Of a stretch of 45,852 bases of DNA, positions 1 to 11,660 are shown in pieces. A program made the position numbers and the translations under genes. The first letter of the stretch is position 1. The number at the start of each line of letters is the position of its first letter. The notes under the pieces are model-generated. The model ran no database searches, was not told where the DNA came from, and was given only the letters and a program-made list of their open reading frames with translations. Origin of the DNA: Deltaproteobacteria bacterium (lineage in GTDB: Bacteria > Desulfobacterota > Binatia > UBA12015); assembly GCA_016874715.1 (NCBI GenBank), contig VGTK01000018.1, positions 1 to 45,852 on the forward strand, given 5' to 3'.

Positions 1-54
1 GGGTGCGCGCAGCCGCCCGCGCCCGTCGAGGGGTGCGCGCAGCCGCCCGCGCCC
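1..54. repeat. Direct repeat, 24 bp twice
   Basis: Positions 1-24 and 31-54 are identical (starting GGGTGCGCGCAGCCG) and are separated by 6 bases. The pair lies just downstream of the stop codon of the minus-strand LolA-like gene and runs off the left edge, so the array may be longer than seen. Confidence 0.8.
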
Positions 55-61
55 TGCCCGC

Positions 62-967
62 TCACTCGGCATCGAGCGCGCCGCGCTCGAGGGCGCGGGT
101 GGTGAAGAGGTCCTCCGGCAGGTTCTGGTTGTACTTGACGTCGACCACCGTGACGTCGGTCTTGCTGTTCAGGGGTGGCTGCACCATCTCCAGCGTGAAC
201 GCGGTGGGAATGCCCTGTACGTCGCGCACCGCGTCCAGCTGCAGCCGCTTCTTCGGGGTGTCGCCGGAACCGTAGAACTCCATCCGGCGCAGCAGGAGGT
301 CCTGTCGCTCCAGCAGCAAGAGGATCCGCTGGTAGCCGACGTCCTTCTTCTTCGGCACGATCTCGATCAGCACGGCTTCCCGGCCGTCGATCGACTCGTT
401 CCTCACGAGCCGCGCGGACGCCTCATCCTCGGTCCACTCGAACACGTCGGTCAGCAGCTCGAGGTCGCGATAGCTGAAGTCCGTCCCCATGAAGCTCTCG
501 TTCTTGGATTGCGCGGCGATCTGGCGGATGCGGCCCAGCGCCGGCAGAAAGAGCCACTGCTCGGCGTCGCGGTCCTTGTGCGCGAACTGGAGGAACGCCG
601 TTCCACGAACCTCGGGCGGCACGACGAACACCGTGGACGTCTTGTCCTCACCGTTCGGGCGCTTGAGCGTGCGCATGATGAGCTCGCGATTTCGCTCGAT
701 CCCTCGGCCGTCGACGATGTGCAGCTTCATCCGCTGGGTGCGGTCGTTCCAGTGGCGCGTGGTGTCGTCGAGCCGATCGACGGCTTCGAGCAGAACGCGG
801 GCCTCGTTGGCCGACGCGGCAGGGGAAGGCGCGCTGGCCGCGGCCGGGGTCGGCACGGGAACGGCGCCCTCCTGACCCGGTGCAGGCGCTGCGATCGCGA
901 GCGTCGTCGCGACGAGGGCTGCCAAGTGTGCGGAACGGGCGATCGGCAGGCGGAATCGGTCCAGCAT
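62..967 (-). CDS. Outer-membrane lipoprotein-sorting (LolA-like) protein
   Basis: A 301-residue exported protein. The first ~32 residues are a signal peptide (MLDRFRLPIARS, then a hydrophobic stretch ending near APAPGQ), followed by a Pro/Ala-rich linker to about residue 55. The rest resembles the COG2834 LolA-like fold: an early beta-rich segment (TSTVFVVPPEVRGTAFL), the conserved GTDFSYRDLE, and a C-terminal sheet ending NLPEDLFTTRALE. Family members bind lipid or lipoprotein in the periplasm and often accompany RND-type exporters; no exporter is inside the window. The reading frame stays open far upstream, but only the ATG at 967 gives a signal peptide. A -10-like TACGCT sits 6 nt before this ATG and there is no Shine-Dalgarno, so the gene may be leaderless and transcribed separately from the gene upstream. 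The exact cargo is unknown. Confidence 0.8.
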   Translation of the reverse strand: MLDRFRLPIARSAHLAALVATTLAIAAPAPGQEGAVPVPTPAAASAPSPAASANEARVLLEAVDRLDDTTRHWNDRTQRMKLHIVDGRGIERNRELIMRTLKRPNGEDKTSTVFVVPPEVRGTAFLQFAHKDRDAEQWLFLPALGRIRQIAAQSKNESFMGTDFSYRDLELLTDVFEWTEDEASARLVRNESIDGREAVLIEIVPKKKDVGYQRILLLLERQDLLLRRMEFYGSGDTPKKRLQLDAVRDVQGIPTAFTLEMVQPPLNSKTDVTVVDVKYNQNLPEDLFTTRALERGALDAE

Positions 968-973
968 GATGCC

Positions 974-979
974 AGCGTA
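974..979 (-). promoter_or_regulatory. -10-like hexamer of a putative leaderless promoter (LolA-like gene)
   Basis: TACGCT preceded by TGC, ending 6 nt before the ATG at 967. No convincing -35 and no Shine-Dalgarno. One of several such sites in the window. Confidence 0.4.
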
Positions 980-1032
980 GCAGGACGCCGCCGGTCGCGG
1001 GAGCGTCGTGGCCGTTCCTTGCCGTGGGCAGG

Positions 1033-1581
1033 TCACACTGGCCGCGTCTGGTACCAGCGGAGCCCGCGCCCGACGTATTGCACGCCGGCGAATGCGGTCG
1101 CGAAAGCGGCTCCGGCGAAGATCGTGCCGCCGGGTACCGCACCGTCGAGCCCGGGGTACGCGAGCACGACCAGTGTGATCGCGAGGCCGCAGAGCTGAAG
1201 AAAAGTCGCGAGCTTTCCCACCAGCGTCGGCAGGACCTCGAGCCGCTCGCCGGTCAGGAAGAAGAGGAGCGCGTACCCTGTCAAGCATACGATGTCGCGC
1301 GTCAGGATGATCGTCAGAACCCACTGCGGGACGAGCCCCATCCAGGTGAGCTTCAGCAGCAGGCTCAGGACCAGCCCCTTGTCGGCCAGCGGGTCGAGGT
1401 AGGCGCCGAGGTCGGTGCGCGTGTTCGTCAAGCGCGCGATCAAGCCGTCCACCCCGTCGGTCATGCCGGCGGCAACGAAGAGCCCGAAGGCGAGCACGAA
1501 GTGCCGCTCGTCGAGTGCGATCAGGATCGCCGGGATCGCAGCGATGCGCAGCAGAGTGAGCGTGTTCGGGATGTTGAGCAT
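1033..1581 (-). CDS. CDP-alcohol phosphatidyltransferase (PgsA-like)
   Basis: A 182-residue integral membrane enzyme that condenses a CDP-activated lipid with an alcohol, most likely glycerol 3-phosphate. The family signature is complete: DGVDGLIAR at residues 42-50, G59, then D63 and D67 (DG-x2-AR-x8-G-x3-D-x3-D spacing), the metal-binding catalytic aspartates. Several hydrophobic segments follow (SLLLKLTWMGLV, TIILTRDIVCLTGYALLFFL, LATFLQLCGLAITLVVLAY). The start MLNIPNTLTLLR is typical of PgsA N-termini, so the ATG at 1581 is preferred over an in-frame upstream start that would overlap hflX. The gene lies 23 bp downstream of hflX and is probably cotranscribed. Sequence alone does not separate PgsA from phosphatidylserine- or cardiolipin-type relatives. 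Confidence 0.85.
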   Translation of the reverse strand: MLNIPNTLTLLRIAAIPAILIALDERHFVLAFGLFVAAGMTDGVDGLIARLTNTRTDLGAYLDPLADKGLVLSLLLKLTWMGLVPQWVLTIILTRDIVCLTGYALLFFLTGERLEVLPTLVGKLATFLQLCGLAITLVVLAYPGLDGAVPGGTIFAGAAFATAFAGVQYVGRGLRWYQTRPV

Positions 1582-1604
1582 CGCCGTTCCTGCCCCTGCA
1601 CGAC

Positions 1605-2924
1605 TCAGCAGACGCCGCCCAGTGCCTTGCGGATCTGCCCGGCGAGCTTCGGCGTGACGAGCGCCGTGACGTGCGTCGCGTGGTCGTCCTGCCGGCACTC
1701 CAGCACCGAGCCGTGGCGGTGCAGCCGTGCCAGGACCTCGCCGCGCTCGAAGGGGACGCGGAACTCGGCGCGCGTCATTCGCCCGTCCAGCAGCTCGTCG
1801 ATGCGTCCTCGCAGCGCCGCGATGCCGAGGTCGTCGGCCGCCGAAACGGCCACCCCGTCGTCGCGCTGGGCCTCGAGGATCGCTGCCTCGCGCGCGGCGC
1901 CCTCGAGGCGGTCGATCTTGTTCAGCACGAGCAGCGTCGGACGCTCGGCGGCGCCGATCTCGGCGAGGACGTCGCGCACGACCGCCATGTGGCTCGCGCG
2001 TGCGTCGTTCGATGCGTCGACCACGTGCAGCAGCAGGTCCGCGGTACGGACTTCCTCGAGCGTGCTCTTGAACGCCTGGACGAGCTGGTGCGGCAGCTTG
2101 TGGATGAACCCGACCGTGTCGGACAGGAGGGCCGTGCCGGCGCGCGGTAGATCGATGCGTCGCACCGTCGGGTCGAGCGTCGCGAACAGCATGTCGTCGA
2201 TCAGCACGTCGGCGCCGGTGAGCCGCCGCATCAGGGTCGACTTGCCGGCGTTGGTGTAGCCCACCAGCGCCACCGTCGGGAAGGGTACCTCGGCCCTCTC
2301 GTCGCGGTGCAGGCGCCGCGTTCGCGAGACCTCCGTGAGGCGCTTGCGGAGCATGGCGATGCGTTCGCGCACCCGCCGGCGGTCGACCTCGAGCTGGGTC
2401 TCGCCGGGCCCGCGCATGGCGACGCCGGCCTTGATGCGCGAGAGGTGCGTCCAGTGCCGGGTCAGACGCGGCGTCAGGTACTCGAGCTGCGCCAGCTCGA
2501 CCTGCAGCTTGCCCTCGAGCGAGTGGGCGCGCTGCGCGAAGATGTCGAGGATGAGCTGGCTGCGGTCGATGACCTTGACCGTCGGGTCGCCACCGGGGCC
2601 GAGCCCGATGTCCTTCTCGAGGTTGCGCTGCTGGGCCGGTGCCAGCGGATCGTCGAAGACGACCACGTCGGCCTCCAGCTCCGCCACCAGCTGGCGGATC
2701 TCCTCGACCTTGCCCTTGCCGACGAACGTGCGGACGTCGGGGACCGCGCGACGCTGCGAGCTCTGTCCGACCACGGTCACGCCGGCGGTGCGGCAGAGCT
2801 GCGCGAGCTCGGCGAGAGAGCCTTCGAGCCCCTCGTAGCCTTCCTTCGTCCGGCCGAGCTCGATCCCGACCAGCAGCGCGCGCTCGCGCGGGCGCGTGAC
2901 TTCGTGCGTGCCGCCGCGGCTCAA
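1605..2924 (-). CDS. hflX: Ribosome-associated GTPase HflX
   Basis: A 439-residue Obg/HflX-class GTPase; family members bind the large ribosomal subunit and can split stalled or heat-damaged ribosomes. The N-terminal HflX domain (about 14-200) contains [11 protein letters not shown] and the conserved [14 protein letters not shown] at 171-184. The G domain has G1 GYTNAGKST (222-230), G3 DTVGF and G4 NKID, followed by a short C-terminal domain. The start is a TTG at 2924, supported by a strong Shine-Dalgarno (GGGAGGG) about 8 nt upstream; the alternative is an internal start near [10 protein letters not shown]. It follows dnaE after 28 bp on the same strand. Confidence 0.93.
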   Translation of the reverse strand: MSRGGTHEVTRPRERALLVGIELGRTKEGYEGLEGSLAELAQLCRTAGVTVVGQSSQRRAVPDVRTFVGKGKVEEIRQLVAELEADVVVFDDPLAPAQQRNLEKDIGLGPGGDPTVKVIDRSQLILDIFAQRAHSLEGKLQVELAQLEYLTPRLTRHWTHLSRIKAGVAMRGPGETQLEVDRRRVRERIAMLRKRLTEVSRTRRLHRDERAEVPFPTVALVGYTNAGKSTLMRRLTGADVLIDDMLFATLDPTVRRIDLPRAGTALLSDTVGFIHKLPHQLVQAFKSTLEEVRTADLLLHVVDASNDARASHMAVVRDVLAEIGAAERPTLLVLNKIDRLEGAAREAAILEAQRDDGVAVSAADDLGIAALRGRIDELLDGRMTRAEFRVPFERGEVLARLHRHGSVLECRQDDHATHVTALVTPKLAGQIRKALGGVC

Positions 2925-2952
2925 GCGGCGGCCCTCCCGGCGAACGCCTGCC

Positions 2953-5900
2953 TCACGAGACGAATCGGGCCTCCGCGCCGGAGACGCGTTCGCCGAGGGC
3001 CGCGATCAGCTCGTGCGACGCCACGACGCCGAGCTTCTCGAGCGCGATCCGCGTCTCGTAGCCCTCGCGCACGACGTGCAGAAACGTCGGGCAGGGCCCC
3101 GGGTAGCGGGTGAGCGTCTGCAGCAGGCGTTCCATGTCCGCTCGGGTGACGTGGCGTGCGTCGAGCGAGATCTGCAGCTCGCGGATCGAGCGCGCGCGCG
3201 CGTCCTCGAGCCGGGAGAACTCCTCGGCGATGATCTGCCGCCGCTCCTCGCTGACGTCGAGCCGCCCGCCCATGCAGATCGGATCGCTGCCGGTGATGAG
3301 GGGCTCGTTCTTCCGGAAGGTGTCGGGCCACGCGATGACCTCGACGATACCGTGCTTGTCCTCGAGGAAGAAGGTCGCGTACCGGTCGCCCTTCTTGCTG
3401 TTCTTGAGTCGCAGCCCCTGGACGACTCCGGCGAGGGTCACCTTGGTCTGTCCGGGAAGGCTGCGCAGATCGACGGTCTTGCATGTCACCAGTCGGGCGA
3501 GCTGCTTCTCGAAGCGATCCAGCGGGTGCGCCGTGATGAAGAAGCCGAGCGTCTCCTTCTCTGCTGCCAGCAGCTCCTGCTGCGACCAGCTGGTGGCTGG
3601 CGGAAAGTTGAAGCGCTCGGGCTGCCCGTTGACCCCGCCAGCGAAGAGATTGTGCTGGTCGAGGTTGCTCGCTGCGTTGTTCGCCCAACGCATGACATCG
3701 TCCAGGCCGGCCAGCAAGCTCGATCGATCGACGCCCGTGGAATCGAGCGCGCCGCACTTGATCAGGCTCTCGAGCACGCGCCGGTTGGCGTGTGCGGAGC
3801 GTACACGGCGCACCAGGTCGTCCAGTCCGAGAAACGGACCGTTCGCGTCGCGCTCGGCGAGGATCGCCTGGATCGCCTTCGCGCCGACGCCCTTGATCCC
3901 ACCGAGTCCGAAGCGGATGGAGCCCTGCACGACGGTGAACGTGTCGCGGCTCTGATTGACGTCCGGCGGCAGGACTTGGATCTTCCGCTCGCGGGCTTCG
4001 GCGATGTTCTTGTGGGTGCGGTCGGCGTCGTCCATTTCGAGGGTCATCAGCGCGGCGATGAACTCCTCGGGGTAATGCGCCTTGAGATACGCGGTCTGGA
4101 ACGACACCAGCGCGTACGCTGCCGCGTGCGACTTGTTGAAGCCGTAGCCCGCGAACGTCTCCATCTGGTCGAAGATGTCGCCGGCGAGCTTGTCGGTCAG
4201 TCCGTTCTTGACGGCGCCCTCGACGAAGCGCAGGCGCTCCCGCGCCATCTCCTCGGCCTTCTTCTTGCCCATGGCGCGGCGGAGGTTGTCGGCGTCGCCG
4301 AGCGAGTAGCCGCCGAGCACCTGCGCCGCCTGCATGACCTGCTCCTGGTAGACCATGATGCCGTAGGTCTCGCGCAGGATCGGCTCGAGCTTCGGGTGGA
4401 GGTTCACGATCTCCTCGCGCCCGTGCTTGCGCTGGACGTAGGAGTCGACCATGCCGGAGTCGAGCGGTCCGGGCCGGAAGAGCGCGTTGATCGCGACGAT
4501 GTCCTCGAAGCAGGTCGGCTTGACGCGAACTGTGAGGTCGCGCATACCGCTCGATTCCATCTGGAACACGCCGACGGTCTCGCCGCGGCAAAGGACCTTG
4601 TAGGTCTTCTTGTCGTCGAGGGGCAGAGCCGACACGTCGGGGGCCTGACGCCCGCTCGCGTTGATCCGGTTCAGCGTGTTCTGGATCAGCGTCAGGTTCT
4701 TGAGGCCCAGGAAGTCGAACTTGATGAGACCGATCTTCTCGATGTCGGTGCCGGAGTACTGCGTGAGGACGTTGCCGTCCTTGTCGACGCACAGCGGGCA
4801 CGACTCGACCAGCGGCTTCGAGCTGATGACGATGCCCGCCGCGTGCTTCGAGTGGTGCCGCATCAACCCTTCGAGCTTCAGCGCGTAGGTGAAGAGCTTG
4901 CCCTCGCGCTCGCTCTTGTCGCGGATCTCGCGCAGCTTGGGCTCCATCTCGAGCGCCTTGTCGAGCGGGAAGTCCTTGCCCTGGCGCGGCGCGGGATAGA
5001 GCTTGGCGAGCCGGTCGGTCTCGCCGAAGGTGAAGTCGAGGACGCGGCCGACGTCCTTCAGCGCAGCCTTCCCCTTCAGCGTTCCGAAGGTGATGATCTG
5101 CGCCACGCGGTCGTCGCCGTACTTCTGGCGGACGTACTGGATCACCTCGTCGCGGCGCTCGAAGCAGAAGTCGACGTCGATGTCGGGCATCGACTTGCGC
5201 TCGGGATTGAGAAAGCGCTCGAACAGGAGTCCGTGCGCGATCGGGTCGAGATCGGTGATCGACATGACCCAGGCGACGAGGCTGCCCGCCGCGGAGCCCC
5301 GCCCCGGCCCCACCGGGATGCCCTGCCGCTTCGCCCACGTGATGAAGTCGGACACGATCAGGAAGTAGCCGGCGAAGCCCATCCGGTTGATGACGTCGAG
5401 CTCGATGCGCAGCCGCTCGAGGTACTGCGGCACGCGCTCCTCTCGCCAGGACTTGTCGAACGTACGGAGCGCGCGGAGCCGGCTCTCGAGGCCCTCGCGG
5501 GCTTCCTTGTCGAGGACCTCCTCGAGCGTCTCGTTCTCCGGGACGGCGAACTCCGGGAACTGGTACTGCCCGAAGCTCATCTTGAAGTCGCATCGCTTCG
5601 CGAGGTCGAGCGTGTTGTCGATCGCCTGCGGGAACTCGGCGAAGGCGGCACGCATCTCGTCGGGCGACTTCACGAACAGCTGGTCCGTCCCGAACTTCCA
5701 GCGCTTCGGGTCGGCCAGCGTCTTGCCGGTCTGGATGCAGAGCAGAGCCTCGTGCGCCTCGGCGTCGCCACGGTGCAGGTAGTGGCAGTCGTTGGTCGCG
5801 ACCATCGGCAGGCCGAGGTCCTTGGCCAGCGACACGAGCTCGCGGTTGGCGATCACCTGCTCCGGGAGGTGGTTGTCCTGGATCTCGACGTAGTAGCGAT

Positions 5901-6417
5901 CGCCCGAGAAGATGCGGGCGAACTCGCCGGCGACCTCGCGGGCGCGCGCGAGGTCGCTGCGCGCGATCGCCTGGTTCACCTCGCTGGCCAGGCAGCCCGA
6001 GAGGCAGAACAGCCCCTCGTTCAGCTCCTTCAGGAGCTCGCGGTCGATGCGCGGCTTGTAGTAGAAGCCTTCCTTGTAGCCGGCGGTGACGAGGCGGCAG
6101 AGGTTGCGGTAGCCCTTCTCGTTCTGCGCGAGCAGGACGAGGTGGTAGTTGCCTCCGGCCTCGGGGTCGTCGGCGCGCGCCGAGCTCTTGTCGAATCGGC
6201 TCCTGGGCGCGACGTAGACCTCGCAGCCGATGATCGGCTGCACGCCTGCGTCCTTCGCCTTCGTGTAGAACTGCACGGCGCCGAACATGTTGCCGTGGTC
6301 GGTCATCGCCACCGCTGGCATGCCGAGCTTCGCGACGGTCGGCAGCAGCTCGCCGATCTTGTTGGCACCGTCGAGAAGCGAGTACTGCGTGTGCAGATGG
6401 AGGTGCACGAACGACAT
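2953..6417 (-). CDS. dnaE: DNA polymerase III subunit alpha
   Basis: The 1154-residue replicative polymerase catalytic subunit, normal length for DnaE1. The N-terminal PHP domain opens with [16 protein letters not shown] and holds AMTDHGN. The palm carries the catalytic PDIDVDF at 411-417, preceded by [11 protein letters not shown] (370-379). Later come the helix-hairpin-helix region ([16 protein letters not shown]) and a C-terminal OB fold ([20 protein letters not shown]) that contacts single-stranded DNA and other holoenzyme subunits. The ATG at 6417 begins the canonical PHP start. Upstream, a G-rich AGGGGA could be a Shine-Dalgarno or part of a -10-like hexamer (TAGGGG, 8 nt from ATG). A modular hairpin repeat sits immediately upstream. 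hflX follows after 28 bp. Confidence 0.97.
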   Translation of the reverse strand: MSFVHLHLHTQYSLLDGANKIGELLPTVAKLGMPAVAMTDHGNMFGAVQFYTKAKDAGVQPIIGCEVYVAPRSRFDKSSARADDPEAGGNYHLVLLAQNEKGYRNLCRLVTAGYKEGFYYKPRIDRELLKELNEGLFCLSGCLASEVNQAIARSDLARAREVAGEFARIFSGDRYYVEIQDNHLPEQVIANRELVSLAKDLGLPMVATNDCHYLHRGDAEAHEALLCIQTGKTLADPKRWKFGTDQLFVKSPDEMRAAFAEFPQAIDNTLDLAKRCDFKMSFGQYQFPEFAVPENETLEEVLDKEAREGLESRLRALRTFDKSWREERVPQYLERLRIELDVINRMGFAGYFLIVSDFITWAKRQGIPVGPGRGSAAGSLVAWVMSITDLDPIAHGLLFERFLNPERKSMPDIDVDFCFERRDEVIQYVRQKYGDDRVAQIITFGTLKGKAALKDVGRVLDFTFGETDRLAKLYPAPRQGKDFPLDKALEMEPKLREIRDKSEREGKLFTYALKLEGLMRHHSKHAAGIVISSKPLVESCPLCVDKDGNVLTQYSGTDIEKIGLIKFDFLGLKNLTLIQNTLNRINASGRQAPDVSALPLDDKKTYKVLCRGETVGVFQMESSGMRDLTVRVKPTCFEDIVAINALFRPGPLDSGMVDSYVQRKHGREEIVNLHPKLEPILRETYGIMVYQEQVMQAAQVLGGYSLGDADNLRRAMGKKKAEEMARERLRFVEGAVKNGLTDKLAGDIFDQMETFAGYGFNKSHAAAYALVSFQTAYLKAHYPEEFIAALMTLEMDDADRTHKNIAEARERKIQVLPPDVNQSRDTFTVVQGSIRFGLGGIKGVGAKAIQAILAERDANGPFLGLDDLVRRVRSAHANRRVLESLIKCGALDSTGVDRSSLLAGLDDVMRWANNAASNLDQHNLFAGGVNGQPERFNFPPATSWSQQELLAAEKETLGFFITAHPLDRFEKQLARLVTCKTVDLRSLPGQTKVTLAGVVQGLRLKNSKKGDRYATFFLEDKHGIVEVIAWPDTFRKNEPLITGSDPICMGGRLDVSEERRQIIAEEFSRLEDARARSIRELQISLDARHVTRADMERLLQTLTRYPGPCPTFLHVVREGYETRIALEKLGVVASHELIAALGERVSGAEARFVS

Positions 6418-6437
6418 CCGAACTTCCCCTACTCTTC

Positions 6438-6531
6438 CGAGAGGGCACGCGCCCCCTCGCCTGGTCGGGCTCCGCCCGACCAGGCCTCACTCGCCGCGCT
6501 CGCGGCATTCGGGCTCACGCTCTGCGCGCGG
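6438..6531 (+). repeat. Modular two-hairpin repeat, copy A
   Basis: Begins with the near-palindrome GAGGGCACGCGCCCCCTC, continues into an 11-bp perfect stem at 6460-6484 (CCTGGTCGGGC, loop TCC, GCCCGACCAGG) and ends in a GCTCGC-rich tail starting GCCTCACTCGCCGCGCTCG. It lies between guaA's 3' end and the dnaE start. The same order of modules recurs at about 8169-8262 and, inverted, at about 11661-11757. Confidence 0.7.
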
Positions 6532-6631
6532 ATCACCCGACCCCACGGGTAGCGTACGGCCGCGCGCGAATCACGATGCCGCACGCCTCGCGTTCGCGGC
6601 GCCGGGACGGAATCGCGAACGCTCGCCATAC

Positions 6632-8161
6632 TCACTCCCACTCGATCGTGGCCGGCGGCTTGGACGAGATGTCGTACACCACGCGGTTGATGCCGCGTAC
6701 CTCGTTGGTGATACGGCGGGCGATCGACTCCAGTGTCTCGTGCGACAGCCGCGCCCAGTCGGCGGTCATGCCGTCCTGACTCTCGACGGCGCGGAGCGCG
6801 ATCACCTCGTCGTAGGTGCGTTCGTCGCCCTGCACGCCGACCGTCTGCACGGGCAGCAGGACCGCAAATCCCTGCCAGATTCGCCTGGACTCACCGGACC
6901 GGCGCAGCTCGTCGCGCACGATCGCGTCGGCCGCGCGGACACGTGCCACGCGCTCGGGATCGACCGCGCCGACGATGCGCACGGCGAGGCCGGGTCCCGG
7001 GAACGGCTCGCGGGCGATCAGCTCCTCGGCGAGGCCGAGGTCGCGTCCGACCGCGCGCACCTCGTCCTTGAACAGCTCGCGGAGCGGCTCGATCAGCTTG
7101 AGCTTCATTCGCTCGGGAAGTCCGCCGACGTTGTGGTGCGTCTTGATGGTCGCGGACGGGCCCCGCACCGACACCGATTCGATGACGTCGGGGTAGAGGG
7201 TGCCCTGCGCGAGGAAGCGCACGTCGTCGAGCGTCTGCGCGGCCTCGTCGAAGACCTCGACGAACAGGTTGCCGATCCGCTTGCGCTTGACCTCGGGATC
7301 GGCGACGTCCTTCAGCGCGGCGAGAAAACGTGTGCCTGCGTCGATCGTGCGGATGTCCAGTCCCAGGTGGGCGAGCGACTCCTCGACCATGGCGCGATCG
7401 CCAGCGCGCAGGAGGCCGTTGTCGACGAAGATGCAGGTCAGGCGCTCGCCGATCGCGCGGTGCAGGAGGGCGGCCGCCACGGTGGAGTCGACGCCCCCGG
7501 AGAGGCCGCAGATCACCCGGCCCACGGGCGCCTGCTCGCGGATGCGTGCCACCGCCTGATCGATGAACGAGCCGGGCGTCCAGTCGGGGGCTGCGCCACA
7601 GACGCCGTGGACGAAGTTCGCGAGCATCTCGGTGCCGCGCTCGCTGTGCACGACCTCGGGGTGGAACTGGACGCCGAAGAGCCGCCTGGTCTGGTCCCGG
7701 AACGCCTGGATGGGCGCGTTCGCGCTGCGCGCGAGCACGCTCCAGCCGTCGGGCAGCGTCTCCATGCGATCGCCGTGCGACATCCAGACGGTGGTGTGAG
7801 CCCCGACCACGAAGCCGCGGAAGAGGTCGTGATCGTCGAGCACCTCGATCGGAGTCCGCCCGTATTCGCGGCGATCGGCCCGCGCGACGCTGGCGCCGGC
7901 TTGCACGTTGAGGATGCCCATTCCGTAGCAGATGCCGAGCACCGGTACGCCGAGGTCGAGGATGCCGCGCGCGAGCTGCGGTGCGGTCGGTACGTAGACG
8001 CTCGCGGGACCGCCCGACAGGATGATTCCCGTCGGCTTGCGTCGCGCGACCTCGTCGACGTCGACCGTGCAGGGCAGGATCTCGCAGTAGACGCGCGATT
8101 CGCGCACGCGTCGCGCGATGAGCTGGGTGTACTGACTGCCGAAGTCGAGAACGAGGATCAT
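6632..8161 (-). CDS. guaA: GMP synthase (glutamine-hydrolysing)
   Basis: A 509-residue enzyme that aminates XMP to GMP, the last step of guanine nucleotide synthesis. The N-terminal class I glutamine amidotransferase has the catalytic cysteine in GICYGMG and its His/Glu partners in FGVQFHPEV. The ATP-pyrophosphatase domain has the P-loop GLSGGVDST. The C-terminal dimerisation domain holds REPFPGPGLAVR and ends in the family-typical YDISSKPPATIEWE. Length is normal. It sits downstream of guaB on the same strand, separated by 189 bp that contain a modular repeat, so both final guanine-synthesis steps are clustered. Upstream of the ATG only a weak purine stretch is visible. Confidence 0.97.
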   Translation of the reverse strand: MILVLDFGSQYTQLIARRVRESRVYCEILPCTVDVDEVARRKPTGIILSGGPASVYVPTAPQLARGILDLGVPVLGICYGMGILNVQAGASVARADRREYGRTPIEVLDDHDLFRGFVVGAHTTVWMSHGDRMETLPDGWSVLARSANAPIQAFRDQTRRLFGVQFHPEVVHSERGTEMLANFVHGVCGAAPDWTPGSFIDQAVARIREQAPVGRVICGLSGGVDSTVAAALLHRAIGERLTCIFVDNGLLRAGDRAMVEESLAHLGLDIRTIDAGTRFLAALKDVADPEVKRKRIGNLFVEVFDEAAQTLDDVRFLAQGTLYPDVIESVSVRGPSATIKTHHNVGGLPERMKLKLIEPLRELFKDEVRAVGRDLGLAEELIAREPFPGPGLAVRIVGAVDPERVARVRAADAIVRDELRRSGESRRIWQGFAVLLPVQTVGVQGDERTYDEVIALRAVESQDGMTADWARLSHETLESIARRITNEVRGINRVVYDISSKPPATIEWE

Positions 8162-8168
8162 TTCCCAC

Positions 8169-8262
8169 CGAGAGGGGCGCCGCCCCTCGCCTCCACGCAG
8201 CGAGGCCGCGCGGAGGATCCACTCCCCGCTCGCTGACGCTCGGCTGTTCGCCTACCGCCTCG
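8169..8262 (+). repeat. Modular two-hairpin repeat, copy B
   Basis: Begins GAGAGGGGCGCCGCCCCTC (hairpin 1) followed by GCCTCC ... GGAGG (hairpin 2, with a longer loop of 17 nt), then ATCCACTCCCCGCTCGCTG and further GCTCG-rich sequence. It has the same module order as the copies near 6438 and 11661. It lies in the guaB-guaA gap. Confidence 0.6.
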
Positions 8263-8350
8263 CAGAGGGGGCGTTGCCAATGGTCGAGGTCGCATCACGC
8301 CGATCCATCGAGTCCGTCGTGGGGAGCTGGTCGTGGTTGCCGCGCGTCCA

Positions 8351-9898
<1,548 letters not shown>

Positions 9899-9956
9899 CT
9901 AGCCATGGGGCCTGCTATCAGACCGCAAGCCGTGTGGCAAGAATCGGGGGTACTCA

Positions 9957-9968
9957 ACAACATGTTGT
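9957..9968. promoter_or_regulatory. 12-bp perfect palindrome between guaB and the hexapeptide-repeat gene
   Basis: ACAACATGTTGT is a perfect dyad and unusually AT-rich for this window. It lies in the divergent region 143 bp upstream of guaB and 26 bp before the preferred start at 9994. It is a candidate operator; no cognate regulator is encoded nearby. Confidence 0.35.
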
Positions 9969-9993
9969 GGTTCTGCCGGAAAGCGAGCGCGAC

Positions 9994-10512
9994 GTGATCG
10001 CGGCCTTCGGAGAGCGTGTGCCGCTTCTCGATCCCTCCGCCATCGTGTTCGAAGGCGCGACCGTGGTCGGCCGCGTGATCCTCGGCGCGGAGTCGAGCAT
10101 CTGGTTCGGCGCGATCGTCCGCGGCGACGTCGACGACGTGACCATCGGTGCTCGAACGAACGTTCAGGATCGGGCGGTGATCCACGTGACGACCAAGAAG
10201 TTCTCGACGCGCATCGGCGACCAGGTGACCATCGGGCACGGCGCGATCCTGCACGGCTGTACGGTTCACGAGCGGGTGCTGATCGGGATCGGGTCGATCG
10301 TCCTCGACGGTGCCGAGATCGAGTCCGACTGCATGATCGGTGCGGGTGCGCTGGTGACGCCCGGCACGAGGATCCCGTCCGGCCATCTGGCGGTCGGCTC
10401 GCCGGCACGCGTCCGGCGGCGTCTCGAGCCGGGCGAGATCGAGCATCTCGAGCGTTCGGCCACGAACTACGTCATGCTGTCCGCCCATTACCGGAAACTC
10501 GGCATCGCCTGA
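9994..10512 (+). CDS. Gamma-carbonic-anhydrase-like hexapeptide-repeat protein
   Basis: A 172-residue left-handed beta-helix protein of the gamma-CA / YrdA / PaaY type. Repeats run from DPSAIVFEGATVVGRVILG to about residue 140, and a C-terminal helix (PGEIEHLERSATNYVMLSAHY) packs on the helix. The metal-binding histidines expected of the fold are suggested by AVIHVT, IGHGAILHGC. It probably binds zinc and forms trimers; enzymatic activity cannot be inferred because many homologues are inactive or have CoA-related roles. The frame is open upstream to 9877, but family N-termini are short; the GTG at 9994 (purine-rich GGAAAG 12 nt before) or the GTG at 9967 are the plausible starts. It is followed by the dehydrogenase gene after 32 bp. 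Confidence 0.85.
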   Translation: MIAAFGERVPLLDPSAIVFEGATVVGRVILGAESSIWFGAIVRGDVDDVTIGARTNVQDRAVIHVTTKKFSTRIGDQVTIGHGAILHGCTVHERVLIGIGSIVLDGAEIESDCMIGAGALVTPGTRIPSGHLAVGSPARVRRRLEPGEIEHLERSATNYVMLSAHYRKLGIA

Positions 10513-10544
10513 ACGCCGCCGCGCGGTCCGGCACGGAGACTGCC

Positions 10545-11570
10545 ATGAGACAGGTCTGGATCACCAGGGTCGGCGCACCCGACGTTCTGCAGGTCCGTGA
10601 GGCTCCCGATCCGATCCCCGGGCCCGGCCAGGTCCGCATTCGCGTCGAGGCGAGCGGGATCAACTTCGCCGACATCTCGGCGCGCCTCGGGTTCTATCCG
10701 GACGCTCCGCCGATCCCGTGCGTCGTCGGCTACGAGGTCGCTGGCCGCATCGATGCTCTCGGAGCGGGCGTCGCGGCGAGCCGACTCGGCGAGGACGTGC
10801 TCGCCCTGACGCGATTCGGCGGCTACTCCGACGTGGTCGTCGCTCCCCAGGAGCAGGCAACGAAGCGCCCGGCCGGGCTCGATGCGCAGACCGCAGCCGC
10901 GATCCCCGTGACGTACCTCACCGCCTACCAGATGCTGATCGAGATGGGACGCGTGCGTCCCGGCGATCGCGTGCTGATCCATCAGGCCGCGGGCGGCGTC
11001 GGGCTGGCGGCGATCGACCTCTGTGCGCTCACCGGCGGCGTCGAGACTTTCGGTACCGCATCGGCGAGCAAGCACGGATTCGTGCGCGAGCGCGGCCTCA
11101 CGCACCCGATCGACTACCACACGTGCGACTACGAGGAGGAGGTGCGGCGGCTCACCGTCGGTCGCGGCGTCGACCTGATCCTCGACCCGATCGGTGGCGA
11201 CTCGTGGCGCAAGGGTCTGCGGTTGCTCGCGCCCACCGGTCGCCTCGTCTGCTTCGGCATGTCGTCGGCGAACCAGTCGAAGGAGCGCTCGATTCTCGGC
11301 GGCCTGAGGGCGATCGCGCAGGTGCCGTGGCTGAAAGTCAACCCGATCTCGCTGATGAACGAGAACACCGGCGTCCTCGGCGTGAACCTCGGCCACATGT
11401 GGGGCGAGGTCGACCGCCTGACCGGCTGGCTCGACCGGATCCTCGGCTGGTGGACCGAGGGGAAGGTGCGGCCGCACGTCGATCGGACCTTTTCGTTCGC
11501 CGAGGCCGCGGCCGCGCACGCCTACATCCAGGAGCGCCGCAACGTCGGCAAGGTTCTGCTGGTACCCTGA
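10545..11570 (+). CDS. Zinc-independent medium-chain dehydrogenase (quinone reductase / VAT-1-like)
   Basis: A 341-residue NADPH-dependent oxidoreductase of the quinone oxidoreductase branch. The GroES-like N-terminal domain runs from MRQVWITRVGAPDVLQVREAP through SGINFADISARLGFYP, and lacks the catalytic and structural zinc cysteines of alcohol dehydrogenases. The Rossmann domain holds HQAAGGVGLAAIDL with the AxxGxxG nucleotide-binding loop. The C-terminus (FSFAEAAAAHAYIQERRNVGKVLLVP) is typical. Its substrate is probably a quinone or enone. It is likely cotranscribed with the upstream hexapeptide-repeat gene and converges with the cyclophilin gene, with a hairpin repeat between them. Confidence 0.88.
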   Translation: MRQVWITRVGAPDVLQVREAPDPIPGPGQVRIRVEASGINFADISARLGFYPDAPPIPCVVGYEVAGRIDALGAGVAASRLGEDVLALTRFGGYSDVVVAPQEQATKRPAGLDAQTAAAIPVTYLTAYQMLIEMGRVRPGDRVLIHQAAGGVGLAAIDLCALTGGVETFGTASASKHGFVRERGLTHPIDYHTCDYEEEVRRLTVGRGVDLILDPIGGDSWRKGLRLLAPTGRLVCFGMSSANQSKERSILGGLRAIAQVPWLKVNPISLMNENTGVLGVNLGHMWGEVDRLTGWLDRILGWWTEGKVRPHVDRTFSFAEAAAAHAYIQERRNVGKVLLVP

Positions 11571-11660
11571 ACGCGGGTGCGCAGCCGACCGCCAGCTCGG
11601 CGATCGCGTGGCGTCGGCACGGTGTCGCACCGGGAAGTGGCCGCCGGCACGCGTCGCGCA

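Noticed and set aside
6460..6484. Intrinsic terminator
   Set aside because: The stem is perfect but no U-tract follows on either strand, and the same module occurs elsewhere as a repeat, so it is called a repeat.
2896..6552. Long open frames opposite or beside dnaE (over 1190 codons on the other strand and in a second minus frame)
   Set aside because: They are high-GC shadows: Arg/Ala/Leu-rich, without family motifs, and fully covered by an intact dnaE.
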